From: an uncultured Oscillospiraceae bacterium
Lineage (GTDB): Bacteria > Bacillota > Clostridia > Oscillospirales > Oscillospiraceae
NCBI GenBank assembly: GCA_947589545.1
Contig: CANQBA010000012.1
Span: 1 to 64,000 of the forward strand
Direction of reading: 5' to 3'
Length of the DNA stretch: 64,000 nucleotides
The position numbers and the translations under genes were made by a program. The first letter of the stretch is position 1, and the number at the start of each line of letters is the position of its first letter. The notes beneath the pieces were generated by a model, which made no database searches, was not told the DNA's origin, and was given only the letters and a program-made list of their open reading frames with translations. Shown here one piece after another: positions 27,513-36,207 of the stretch.

Positions 27513-28319
27513 ATGGAAAACAATGAAAGACGCGCCTACGTTACGTTTCTTTCGGGCAGGAAGTTCCTCCCCGGCGTGTGGCTGCTGAACAGCACTCTGC
27601 ATGACGTTCGCGCCAGATATCCCTTGGTGGTTTGCATTCCCGAGGATGACAAGGAGAGCTACCCGGAGCTTGACGCGTGGAAAATCAAGACGAGAAGAGT
27701 GCTGGGAGTACAAATTGGGAAAGATTACCAGGGGGGGGTCAACAAACAGTTTAGCAAGAATTATATGAAGCTCAGAGCCATGGGACTTACAGAGTATTCA
27801 AAGGTGGTTTTGATCGACAGCGATATGTATGTGGCAAAGAACATAGACCACATATTCGACTATCCTTCCATGACTGCTGTGGCGGCGGGAGGATCTGTAT
27901 TTCCTGACTGGATAAAGCTCAACGGCGGACTTATCGTCATTGAGCCGGACAAGGCTCAGGAGGAGAAACTTTTAAGCTTTGTGGAACCTGCTATAAAGGC
28001 TGCCGCCGATGAACACCGCGTGTCCATGGGTGAGCAGGATGTTTTCAACGATTATATGCCCGACTGGCCGGAGCGAAATGAGTTGCATCTGACCGACGAC
28101 TATAATGCCCTTCAGCCATTTCTTGGATGGATCTGCAAAAAACTTCCGGACGGCTATGACAGCATATACATATTCCATTATGTGGGAAGCGTAAAGCCCT
28201 GGGCGCCCACTATGAGGCACAGAGCGGCCGTTCTCTATCGGTGTATGCGTCAGAGGAGCTTCGCGGAGCTGAGATCGTTTATGATGTGCAGAAAATATAT
28301 GAAGAAGATGCCAAAGTGA
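27513..28319 (+). CDS. GT8-like glycosyltransferase, paralog of the preceding gene
   Basis: The 268-residue protein has VLIDSDMYVAKNIDH (DxD) and the C-terminal HYVGSVKPWAP. It aligns with the previous GT8 over its whole length. An in-frame G8 run (27731-27738) encodes part of QGGV near residue 73. The gene is in frame here, but one base of slippage would inactivate it. RBS AGAGGA precedes ATG 27513. Confidence 0.82.
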   Translation: MENNERRAYVTFLSGRKFLPGVWLLNSTLHDVRARYPLVVCIPEDDKESYPELDAWKIKTRRVLGVQIGKDYQGGVNKQFSKNYMKLRAMGLTEYSKVVLIDSDMYVAKNIDHIFDYPSMTAVAAGGSVFPDWIKLNGGLIVIEPDKAQEEKLLSFVEPAIKAAADEHRVSMGEQDVFNDYMPDWPERNELHLTDDYNALQPFLGWICKKLPDGYDSIYIFHYVGSVKPWAPTMRHRAAVLYRCMRQRSFAELRSFMMCRKYMKKMPK

Positions 28320-28324
28320 GTCAA

Positions 28325-28414
28325 ATGATATCTGTAGTGATCCCTGTGTTCAATTTAAAAGCGCTTTTGCCCCGGTGCCTTGGCTGCCGTCCGCAATGCG
28401 GGGATGAAGCTTGA
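28325..28414 (+). pseudogene. GT2 gene remnant with internal deletion
   Basis: A 29-codon frame starts MISVVIPVFNLKALLPRCL, the N-terminus of a GT2 enzyme. It is then joined, one base out of frame, to AAVRNAGMK, a GT2 block that should lie some 50 residues further on. The intervening DNA has been lost. The remnant runs into the next intact GT2 gene. Confidence 0.7.
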
Positions 28415-28434
28415 ATCAAAGAAGGAAGAAAATG

Positions 28435-29406
28435 ATGAACGAAAAGATCAGCGTGATTGTCCCGGTTTACAATGTAGAAAAGTATCTTCCCAGGTGCGTC
28501 GAGAGCCTGGTCAATCAGACATACCCGAATATGGAGATCATTCTGGTGGACGACGGCTCGCCGGACACGTGTCCGGCATGGTGTGACAAGTCACACCATG
28601 ATAACCCATTAAAAATCAAGGTGATCCACAAGGAAAACGGCGGGGTGATGTCTGCGCGGTGCGCGGGGATCGAAGCTGCTACGGGGGAGTACATCGGTTT
28701 TGTGGACGGTGATGATTATGTTGAGCCGGATATGTACGAGTTCCTGCATGAGCTGATTGTCACGACGGGGGCGGATGCTGCTCAGTGCGGTCAGGACAGT
28801 GTGGACGGAGACAAAGTAACCACCTTCGCGACTGGGGAAAAAAGGTTGGATACGGGCGCAATAGCGGTGAAGCTTCTCCTCAACAACGTGGGAGACTACA
28901 CAAAGTTGTATACGAAGCTTTATAGAAAAAAGCTGTTCGATGGGCAGAAGCTGGATTACGGCTTCAAAATCGTAGAGGATAACCTGGCGAATTACTTTCT
29001 CCTGCGGAGATCCGCGACCGTTGCCTACTGGGATCAGCCAAAGTACCACTATGTTGACCGACCGGGGTCGGCGATGCGCAGGCCCTATCCGGCGTACTGG
29101 ATCGAGAACTCCGGGAAGTTTTTTGAGATTGTTCTGGCGGAGGAAGGGCCGGAAAGCGAGCTTATCCCCGATATCAAAGCGGCGGTGATCAAATACTGCG
29201 CGGAACATTCCATGTACATTTTATACACGGGGAGAAATGAGCAGTATCTGGAACCGTTGACTGGATATATAAAGAAAAAGAAACAGTTTGTCCGCGAGAA
29301 CCCGGGCCTGTTCGGCAAAACAGACAAGATCAAAATTGCATTGCTGATGACCAATAAAAAGCTGGCGAAATTTGTTTATACAAAGATCAGAGAGGGACGA
29401 AAATGA
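28435..29406 (+). CDS. Glycosyltransferase family 2 (paralog C, mosaic of A and B)
   Basis: About 323 residues from ATG 28435 (upstream GGAAG). Motifs VDDGSPD and VDGDDYVEPDMY are intact. The first third, including the palindromic insertion, is nearly identical to paralog B. The middle and C-terminus follow paralog A, and the last codons are nearly identical to it. It therefore looks like a product of recombination between array members. The palindrome centre reads AA, giving Lys, where paralog B has TT, giving Leu. Confidence 0.88.
   Translation: MNEKISVIVPVYNVEKYLPRCVESLVNQTYPNMEIILVDDGSPDTCPAWCDKSHHDNPLKIKVIHKENGGVMSARCAGIEAATGEYIGFVDGDDYVEPDMYEFLHELIVTTGADAAQCGQDSVDGDKVTTFATGEKRLDTGAIAVKLLLNNVGDYTKLYTKLYRKKLFDGQKLDYGFKIVEDNLANYFLLRRSATVAYWDQPKYHYVDRPGSAMRRPYPAYWIENSGKFFEIVLAEEGPESELIPDIKAAVIKYCAEHSMYILYTGRNEQYLEPLTGYIKKKKQFVRENPGLFGKTDKIKIALLMTNKKLAKFVYTKIREGRK
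28501..28643 (+). repeat. 143-bp direct repeat, copy 2
   Basis: Matches 25705-25847 with about three differences. Palindromes lie at 28561-28576 and 28577-28600, the second with centre AA. Confidence 0.85.
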
Positions 29407-29541
29407 TGAACGAAAAAATAAACGTGATTGTTCCTGGCCTATAATGTTTCTGTAATGTGTAATGTTGAAAAGATATTAATGGTACATGGAGACATGGAGA
29501 GCCCGGTCGACCTGACATATCGGATGAGAGATGCTTGCGCA
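29406..29541 (+). pseudogene. GT2 5' remnant (start of a paralog-B-like gene)
   Basis: ATG 29406 overlaps the stop of paralog C exactly as paralog B overlaps paralog A. The frame begins MNEKINVIVP and then fails. The following bases still resemble the normal AATGT(A)GAAAAGTAT sequence and the next 80 bases, with insertions and substitutions. This looks like a decayed duplicate of the A-end/B-start junction. Confidence 0.6.
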
Positions 29542-30516
29542 ATGGAACAAGAAAACCACATGATTTCCGTGATCATACCCGTCTATAATTTAATAGATTT
29601 TCTCCCCAAATGCCTTGACTCCCTCCTCGCGCAGACATACGGCGAGCTGGAGATCCTTCTGATAGACGACGGTTCTGCCGATGGAAGCGCGGGGCTGTGC
29701 GACGAATACGCGGCCAGAGACGAGCGGGTGCGTGTCCGCCATCAGCAAAACCGGGGCGTGTCCGCCGCCCGCAACGCGGGAATGGAGATGGCGCGCGGGG
29801 AGTACATCGGCTTTGTGGACGGAGACGACTACTTGGAGCCGGATATGTACGAGAGACTGCTGAGAAACGCGGAGGACTACGACGCCGATATTTCCGCCTG
29901 CGGGATGGTACATGAGAACGGCGAGGGGATCGTACACGAGACAGTGGGACAGGCCGGGAAGATCGATCTATACACAGGCCGGGAGGCGCGGCTGCAGCTC
30001 AACGGATTGGTGACGCTTCTGCCGAGCCTCTGCAACAAGATATACCGGCGGGAGCTTCTGGAATACCTGATCAATGACACAAGCTCCTCTTACATAGAGG
30101 ATATGTTCGCAAACTACCGGGTCTATGGCAAGTGCCGGAGAGTAGTGGTGGACGGAACGGTTGGGTATCACTACGTCCAGCATCAGGGATCGGCGGTTTA
30201 CTCGACGGTGAATCAGGGACACCTGGACGCCATTGAAAAGGCCGAGGCGCTGGCGCTGGCGGAAAGGGACGACCCTGAATTACGGCGCCTTTGGCGGCGA
30301 CGCGCCAACGCTTTGAGGATCACGGTGCTCAACCGGATCATCAAGTCGGGAAAATTTCAGGAGAGATACAAGCCCATCAGACGGGAGCTTTTGAGGAATA
30401 AAACGGAGATTTTCAAAGACAGCGCTTATACAAGGCGCGAAAAGCTCCAGACTCTGGCTCTCTGGCTGTGCCCGGGGGTATATAAATTTGTTGTGAGAAA
30501 GAAATCGGGAAACTGA
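29542..30516 (+). CDS. Glycosyltransferase family 2
   Basis: About 324 residues from ATG 29542. ATG 29560 is an alternative, and the longer open frame from 29428 reads through the preceding remnant. Motifs: ISVIIPVYNLIDFLPKC, IDDGSADGSAGLCD, SAARNAG and VDGDDYLEPDMY. The C-terminal half differs from paralogs A to C. It probably catalyses a different linkage in the same repeat unit. Confidence 0.85.
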   Translation: MEQENHMISVIIPVYNLIDFLPKCLDSLLAQTYGELEILLIDDGSADGSAGLCDEYAARDERVRVRHQQNRGVSAARNAGMEMARGEYIGFVDGDDYLEPDMYERLLRNAEDYDADISACGMVHENGEGIVHETVGQAGKIDLYTGREARLQLNGLVTLLPSLCNKIYRRELLEYLINDTSSSYIEDMFANYRVYGKCRRVVVDGTVGYHYVQHQGSAVYSTVNQGHLDAIEKAEALALAERDDPELRRLWRRRANALRITVLNRIIKSGKFQERYKPIRRELLRNKTEIFKDSAYTRREKLQTLALWLCPGVYKFVVRKKSGN

Positions 30517-30525
30517 GGAGATCGA

Positions 30526-31212
30526 TTGGCCTTGGAAAATGTTGACCTTGTGATCGCGCAATTAAGGGCGGGAGGGACGGACGAAGCATATGCCGCCCCG
30601 GCGGCGCCACGCGCGGAATCGTTGACTAAAGCGGATGTGGCCGCGCGTTTCTGGGAGCTTCTGGAGCAGGGGCGGCTTAATTCCCCCTGTGACAAGCTGT
30701 ACAGAAGAGATAGGATCGTATCGCTTTTCCCGACAGATATGCGGTGTGGCGAGGATCTGAAGTTCAATATGGATTATTTGACGCGGATCCAAAATGTCTG
30801 CCTTATTGATGCCAACGGGTACAATTATTTTATGCCGGAAGGTAAGGTTCGCGCGGAAAGAGATGTCTATTCCTGCATGAAATACGCCGAGAGCGTCAGA
30901 GACTTTTTGGCGGATACGCTTCCCGCCAGGCAATATGAAAATAGATGGAGGGTATTCTGCTATCGGAATATCTGTGGAGATGTAAAGACAATTGCTTGCA
31001 ACAAGAGCTTCGGGGTAGCCAGAGAGTTGATAAAAGAATATGTAGAGGATCAAAGGGTTAAGCCAATCTTGTCAAGTGATGTTCAAATTCCTGCGCGTTT
31101 CCGGATCGTTGGATGGTTGCTGCGTCACAGGATGGTCATTAGCGTAATACTTTGTATGCGAGCTGTCGGGCGCCGGAAAGCTCATTTTACAGGGGCTCCT
31201 GAATATGGATAA
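30526..31212 (+). CDS. C-terminal half of a GT2 enzyme lacking the catalytic domain
   Basis: The 228-residue frame starts at TTG 30526 shortly after an AGGAG site. It has no GT-A motifs. It aligns instead with the C-terminal half of the next GT2 gene: both share FWELL, CGEDL-FN, DVYSC--Y-ESVR and CGD-KT-AC. The N-terminal catalytic part seems to have been lost. The product could be a non-catalytic relic, or a gene fragment able to recombine with the neighbour. It overlaps the next gene by eight bases. Confidence 0.6.
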   Translation: MALENVDLVIAQLRAGGTDEAYAAPAAPRAESLTKADVAARFWELLEQGRLNSPCDKLYRRDRIVSLFPTDMRCGEDLKFNMDYLTRIQNVCLIDANGYNYFMPEGKVRAERDVYSCMKYAESVRDFLADTLPARQYENRWRVFCYRNICGDVKTIACNKSFGVARELIKEYVEDQRVKPILSSDVQIPARFRIVGWLLRHRMVISVILCMRAVGRRKAHFTGAPEYG

Positions 31213-32165
31213 TGAAAAAGTTTCGGTGATCGTTCCGATTTACAAAACGGAAAAATACTTGAGAAGATGCGTGGATAGCATTTTGGCTCAGACATACGGG
31301 AATCTTGAGGTCATCCTGGTTGACGACGGTTCGCCGGATCATTGCCCGGAGATCTGCGACGATTACGCAAGGCAAGACGACCGGGTTAAGGTGATCCATC
31401 AGATAAACCAGGGGGTTTCCGCGGCGCGGAACGCCGGCATCAAAGCGGCAACAGGGGGATGGATCCAGTTTGTGGACAGCGACGACTGGCTGGAGCCGGA
31501 TTATACCGAAAAGCTCATAGAAACAACCAGAAAATGGAAACGGGGGGGGGGTTAAGCTTGTAATTGCGGGAGTCAGCAATGACCTTCTCAAACAGTTGAC
31601 GCCTGTCTGCTCGCTGCGGGAGATGATGGGGTCGTTTTGGGAGCTTTTATATTCTGGCGTTCTCAACCCGCCGTTCAATAAGCTTTTTGCAAACGGCCTT
31701 GCTGCGGAGCTGTTTGATGAACACATCAGCTGTGGGGAGGATCTGGAGTTCAATTTACGTGTGCTGCGGAAAGCGGATCCTGTGAGCTTTATCGGGCCGT
31801 GCGGGTACCATTATACGGAGCCGGCGTCCGGCAAGGTCCATTCGCGCAGGGACGTTTATTCCTGCACTGCCTATGGGGAGAGCGTCAGGAGCCTTTTGGC
31901 GGACTGGCTGCCGGAAAAGGAATATATGGAGAGATGGGAGAAGTTTTTCTTCCGAAATGTCTGCGGGGATATAAAAACACTCGCCTGCGCCCATCAACCG
32001 GAGGCGGAAAAGCTGATACGCGCCTATGTGGAAAACGGAGAGGTCAGGAAGATCCTAAGGCCTGAGGTCTGGAGAGATTTTCCCGTGAAATTTAGAATCG
32101 CGGGCGAAATGCTGAAGTATAAAAGAGTGAAGGAATTTGCCGCGTTCGCGAGGATGTTTTTATAG
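31205..32165 (+). CDS. Glycosyltransferase family 2, out of frame at a G10 tract
   Basis: The frame from ATG 31205 encodes a GT2 catalytic domain (VSVIVPIYKTEKYL, VDDGSPDHCPEICD, VDSDDWLEPDY) and stops at 31553-31555, just after ten G (31542-31551). The remaining half continues in another frame to 32165. With nine G the two parts join as one protein of about 319 residues (RGGV then KLVIAGVSN). As assembled the gene is off by one base, exactly as for the MBOAT gene. Confidence 0.85.
31542..31551. repeat. G10 homopolymer tract inside a GT2 gene
   Basis: Ten consecutive G. Nine would restore the frame. It lies at the boundary between the catalytic domain and the C-terminal half. Confidence 0.8.
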
Positions 32166-32195
32166 TTTAACACGATGAAAAAGGCGGTGAGATCA

Positions 32196-33722
32196 GTGGA
32201 GTTTAGTGACGGCGCGAAACAGAGAAGAATCGGCGTAGTACTTACATACGTAAACGTAGCCGTCACAATGGTTATCACGGTCATATATACGCCGCTGATG
32301 CTGAGGTATCTTGGCTCCAGCGAGTACGGGGTATATACATTGGCCAGCTCCATTATCGGTTATCTGGCTATGCTGGATTTGGGGTTGGGAAGCGCGCTCA
32401 CAAGATTTACCGTTAAATATAGAGCGTCCGGCGACACAAAGAGCGAAGAGACCCTGCGCGGCGTGTTTTTCCTCTTATATCTGGGGATCGGCGCTGTGGC
32501 CTTTATTTGCGGGATGATCCTGTATTTCAATTTGGGCGTGGCTTTTGGCGAGAGCTTCACAGCAGACGAGCTCAGCAAGCTGAAAACGGTTTTCCTGTTG
32601 ATGACTGTAAATCTGGCGTTCTCCTTCCCACTGGGCGTGGTGATCTCGGTGGTCAGCTCCTATGAACGGTTCGTGTTTGAACGCGGGTTTGAGGTGGTCA
32701 TGACAATCCTCACCCACGGGACAACGATCCTTATCCTTTTCCTGGGCGGAAAATCTGTGGCGATTTCGGTGGCCTCGGTGGTGCTGTCGTTTGCATCCAA
32801 GGCGGTTGTCCTCTGGTATTGTACCAGCCGCCTACACGTCAAAATGCGCTTTGGAAAACTCGAAAAGAGAGTTTTAAAAGAAATCATATGGTATTCCTTC
32901 TTCATATTACTCAATTCTATGGTCGACCAGATGTATCAAAGCACAGATAATGTTATTATCGGAGCCTTTTGCGGAACCATGGCGGTGACCACATACCATG
33001 TCGGCATGCAGTTTCAGGGGATCCTGAACCGGTTATCCTCGGCCGCCAGCGGCGTATATATGCCCCATATCGCGATGATAACCACCAGATCGGATAACAG
33101 CAACAGGGAGCTTTCGGAGCTTTTCGCCTCAGTGGGACGATTTCAATTTCTGTTGCTTGGCTTCGCGATGAGTGGAGTTGCGGCATTTGGGATCCCTTTT
33201 GTCAAGCTTTGGGCCGGCGAGGAGTATACAAAGGCCTATTTTATCGCCCTTATTGTTATGATTCCCTCCCTTATACCTTTGTCACAGAATCTCGGCATCA
33301 CGATTTTGCGGGTTGAGAACAAACACGCGTTTCGTTCAGTCATATATATTGGACTCGCAATTTTAAACGTGGTCGTCAGTATTCCACTGGCAAAGCGGTA
33401 CGGGGGCATTGGGGCGGCGATGGGGACGGCGCTGGCGTGCCTTCTGGGGCAGATCTTGACCATGAATATTTTCTACGCGAAAATAATCGGTCTGGATATC
33501 AAGTTGTATTGGCGGCACATAGGCCGAATCAGCGCCGTATGTGTGCCGATGGGCCTTGCCGGACTGGCGGTTGAAAGGCTTATAAAAATAGACAACTGGG
33601 CCGTTTTTATCGGAGCGGTGGCGGTTTACAGCGTCATTTTCGCAATTCTGGCTTGGAATCTACTGCTTTTTGAAAATGAAAAACAAAGGGTTCGCGATTT
33701 TTTCGCAAGAATATTTGGGTGA
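32196..33722 (+). CDS. Polysaccharide flippase (Wzx-type, MATE/MVF superfamily)
   Basis: About 508 residues with 12 to 14 membrane spans and the Wzx-like features YLGSSEYGVYTLASS near the start and a paired-half architecture. It should move the lipid-linked repeat unit across the membrane. I prefer GTG 32196, which follows AAGGCGGTGAG, over ATG 32175, which has no Shine-Dalgarno site. GC content falls from this gene onward. Confidence 0.88.
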   Translation: MEFSDGAKQRRIGVVLTYVNVAVTMVITVIYTPLMLRYLGSSEYGVYTLASSIIGYLAMLDLGLGSALTRFTVKYRASGDTKSEETLRGVFFLLYLGIGAVAFICGMILYFNLGVAFGESFTADELSKLKTVFLLMTVNLAFSFPLGVVISVVSSYERFVFERGFEVVMTILTHGTTILILFLGGKSVAISVASVVLSFASKAVVLWYCTSRLHVKMRFGKLEKRVLKEIIWYSFFILLNSMVDQMYQSTDNVIIGAFCGTMAVTTYHVGMQFQGILNRLSSAASGVYMPHIAMITTRSDNSNRELSELFASVGRFQFLLLGFAMSGVAAFGIPFVKLWAGEEYTKAYFIALIVMIPSLIPLSQNLGITILRVENKHAFRSVIYIGLAILNVVVSIPLAKRYGGIGAAMGTALACLLGQILTMNIFYAKIIGLDIKLYWRHIGRISAVCVPMGLAGLAVERLIKIDNWAVFIGAVAVYSVIFAILAWNLLLFENEKQRVRDFFARIFG

Positions 33723-33726
33723 CAAT

Positions 33727-34872
33727 ATGATCGAAGAAAGAGAAATAAAAATCAAACATATCTTGGGCCTTCTGCCCAAGAAAAACAGGATTGCATTTGA
33801 GAGCAACCCGGATATGGCGGACAACACCTATCCGGTCTACAAGGAGATGCTGGCGCGGGGTCTGAATAAGAAGTATGAGTTTATATGGTTTGTCCGGCAC
33901 CCGGAGCGCTTTGAAAAGGACGCACCGGAAAACGTCCGCTTTGAAAATCTGATTCCCGGTACGCGTTTGGGATATTATCGCAAGCACATTATACTGGCCA
34001 GAGCGAAATGCCTCATATCGTGCAATACATATTTCAGAAAATACAGTAAGAGACAGTTGACGATTTATCTGACTCATGGCAGCGGGATAAAATCTGTTAA
34101 AAGACTTTACGGGGACGGAATAAAAAATAATTGCGATTGGTTTCTTAGTCAGGCCTATGAAATGGACAGCTTAAATTTGAATGAATTGGGGATTCCCATA
34201 AATCGTCAGGCACATCTTGGCTTTCCAAGAAACGATGTGCTGTTCAGCGGCTCGAAAGCGATCGATTGCTTTGTGAATCGGAACGAGATTGAAAAGGTCG
34301 TCCTGTGGCTTCCCACATATAGGCAAATGGTCAGTGGAGGTTATTCGGATACGGGAAATTGCCTTCCGATTTTGCATGAGATCAGTGATTTCCGCTTTGT
34401 CAATGAGTATCTCAAATCAAAACATATCCTGCTGCTGATTAAGCTTCACCCGGTTCAGGCGAAGAACCTGTCATTGGATGACCTCAGCAATATCAAGCTT
34501 ATTGATGATGATGAGCTCCAAAATAGAAATGTACAGCTTTACGAGATCTTAGCCGGCTGCGACGCGCTGATTACAGATTATTCTTCTGTCTATTTTGACT
34601 ATCTCCTCACTGACAAGCCCATCGGGCTGACACAGGATGACTTGGAGGAGTACAAAAAGAAACGCGGTTTTTTACTTAATTATGATGAATGGCTAAAAGG
34701 TTGGCCAATCAATTCAGTTAAAGAGATGATTGAGTTCCTAGAGAGCGTAAAAAATGGTACGGATCCATATATCGATGAGAGAGTGAAATCAAAAAGAGCT
34801 TCAAATTTATATCAGGATGCAAACTCCACCAAACGAGTAGTCGATTTCATAATAGAAAAAGCGGAATTATAA
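33727..34872 (+). CDS. CDP-glycerol glycerophosphotransferase family protein (TagF/TagB-like)
   Basis: About 381 residues from ATG 33727, four bases after the flippase stop. It has the family pattern of a GT-B-like enzyme: AFESNPDMADN near the start, LTHGSGIKSVKRL (with the catalytic His region), WLPTYR, LLIKLHP and a C-terminal TDYSSVYFDYLL. Such enzymes transfer polyol phosphate from a CDP-activated donor. The IspD-like and TagD-like cytidylyltransferases nearby could make that donor. The polymer may therefore carry a polyol-phosphate group. Confidence 0.85.
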   Translation: MIEEREIKIKHILGLLPKKNRIAFESNPDMADNTYPVYKEMLARGLNKKYEFIWFVRHPERFEKDAPENVRFENLIPGTRLGYYRKHIILARAKCLISCNTYFRKYSKRQLTIYLTHGSGIKSVKRLYGDGIKNNCDWFLSQAYEMDSLNLNELGIPINRQAHLGFPRNDVLFSGSKAIDCFVNRNEIEKVVLWLPTYRQMVSGGYSDTGNCLPILHEISDFRFVNEYLKSKHILLLIKLHPVQAKNLSLDDLSNIKLIDDDELQNRNVQLYEILAGCDALITDYSSVYFDYLLTDKPIGLTQDDLEEYKKKRGFLLNYDEWLKGWPINSVKEMIEFLESVKNGTDPYIDERVKSKRASNLYQDANSTKRVVDFIIEKAEL

Positions 34873-34899
34873 CAGACACCAGTTGGAGGTAAAAATACG

Positions 34900-34947
34900 A
34901 TGATACTATTGAAAGTAGACAAACTGATGAAGCAATACAATATATAA
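34900..34947 (+). other. 15-codon open frame with a strong ribosome site
   Basis: ATG 34900 follows GGAGG and encodes MILLKVDKLMKQYNI before TAA. It may be the surviving start of a deleted gene or a leader peptide. Nothing supports a function. Confidence 0.25.
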
Positions 34948-34968
34948 GGTTAGGAAAAGTGAAAACTA

Positions 34969-35688
34969 ATGAAAAATATTGCTCTTATTATCGCGGGGGG
35001 GATTGGTTCCCGTATGCACCAGGACATCCCCAAGCAATTTATCAATGTGCATGACAAACCTGTGATTATTTATACATTGGAGGTTTTTCAACACCATCCA
35101 AATATAGATTCTATTGAGGTAGTCTGCCTGGAAGGATGGCATGATATTTTGAAAGCTTACGCAAAGCAGTTTGGAATTACAAAGCTTGAGAATATTGTGA
35201 ATGGAGGTGAAACAGGGCAGGAATCCATCCGTAATGGGCTGTATGATCTCTCAAAGCGCTACTATGACGATGATGATATCGTTTTAATTCATGATGCCAT
35301 TCGACCCATGGTCACCGCAGATATCATATCAGATAATATACGGGTCTGCAGGACATATGGCAACGCAACGACGGTCATACCTTGCACGTCGGTTATGCTT
35401 AAAACTACTGATTTGCTAGGGTGTGAACAGCAGATACCTCGCGATGATCTTAAGATAACTCAAACTCCGCAGTCATTTTATTTAAATGAGCTTATCGACG
35501 TACATAAAAAAGCAATTAAAAAAAACATGGAGCCATCAATTGCCTCGTGCGCTCTTTATATAGAGATGGGAAAAAAAGTATTCCTTTCTACTGGTTCGGA
35601 AAAGAACATTAAGCTTACTACACCAGAAGATATTGAAATCTTTACTGCACTGCTTAATAATAAAAAGCCGGATTGGTTTAGAAACTGA
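34969..35688 (+). CDS. IspD/TarI-like cytidylyltransferase
   Basis: The 239-residue protein has the nucleotide-binding IIAGGIGSRM, the Lys in IPKQF, IHDAIRP near 105-111 and the C-terminal T-TPEDI. These match the family holding IspD (methylerythritol-phosphate cytidylyltransferase) and TarI (ribitol-phosphate cytidylyltransferase). It makes a CDP-activated polyol in either case. A G7 run (34995-35001) encodes the nucleotide loop and is in frame. Context with a DXS-like gene makes the exact substrate uncertain. Confidence 0.85.
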   Translation: MKNIALIIAGGIGSRMHQDIPKQFINVHDKPVIIYTLEVFQHHPNIDSIEVVCLEGWHDILKAYAKQFGITKLENIVNGGETGQESIRNGLYDLSKRYYDDDDIVLIHDAIRPMVTADIISDNIRVCRTYGNATTVIPCTSVMLKTTDLLGCEQQIPRDDLKITQTPQSFYLNELIDVHKKAIKKNMEPSIASCALYIEMGKKVFLSTGSEKNIKLTTPEDIEIFTALLNNKKPDWFRN

Positions 35689-35703
35689 AAGGAATCTGGA
35701 AGA

Positions 35704-36186
35704 ATGAAAATTGCAATCGGAAGTGACCGTAATGGTTTGGATTATAAAACGAGGCTTGTCAGACATTTGACAGAATGTGGTTATGAGATTGTTGACATCG
35801 GAACGAACGAGAATATCCCTTGTGACAGTCCGGTTTTTGCTGCGGAGGTCGGAAAGCTAGTGGCATCGGGAAGCTGCCGCTATGGTATCCTGATTTGCGC
35901 TACCGGAACGGGCATGGTTATGGCGGCGAATAAGATAAAAGGAATATTGTGTGGAATGGGGTATGACGATACCGTCACACAGTACATGAGAGAGCATAAT
36001 GATGCGAATGTGATTGCGTTTGGACAGAAGCATATGGCATACGGCGATGTAGAAAGGCGTGTGGATATTTTCTTAAAATCAGAGTTTATCGGACTTCATC
36101 ACGCCCCGCGTGTGGAGCAAATCAGGGCTCTGGAGCGGGGAGAGGAAATACACCAAACACCTATTATGAATCCGGAATGGAAATAG
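35704..36186 (+). CDS. RpiB/LacA/LacB-family sugar-phosphate isomerase
   Basis: The 160-residue protein starts KIAIGSDRNGLDYK and has ILICATGTGMVMAANK, with the catalytic Cys, and ANVIAFGQKHM. RpiB-type enzymes interconvert aldose and ketose phosphates (ribose-5-P/ribulose-5-P, allose-6-P). Here it lies between a cytidylyltransferase and a DXS-like enzyme, so it presumably shapes a pentose or tetrose precursor for the surface polymer. RBS GGAAG precedes ATG 35704. Confidence 0.85.
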   Translation: MKIAIGSDRNGLDYKTRLVRHLTECGYEIVDIGTNENIPCDSPVFAAEVGKLVASGSCRYGILICATGTGMVMAANKIKGILCGMGYDDTVTQYMREHNDANVIAFGQKHMAYGDVERRVDIFLKSEFIGLHHAPRVEQIRALERGEEIHQTPIMNPEWK

Positions 36187-36207
36187 CGCAGTAAGGAGAC
36201 TGGGAAA

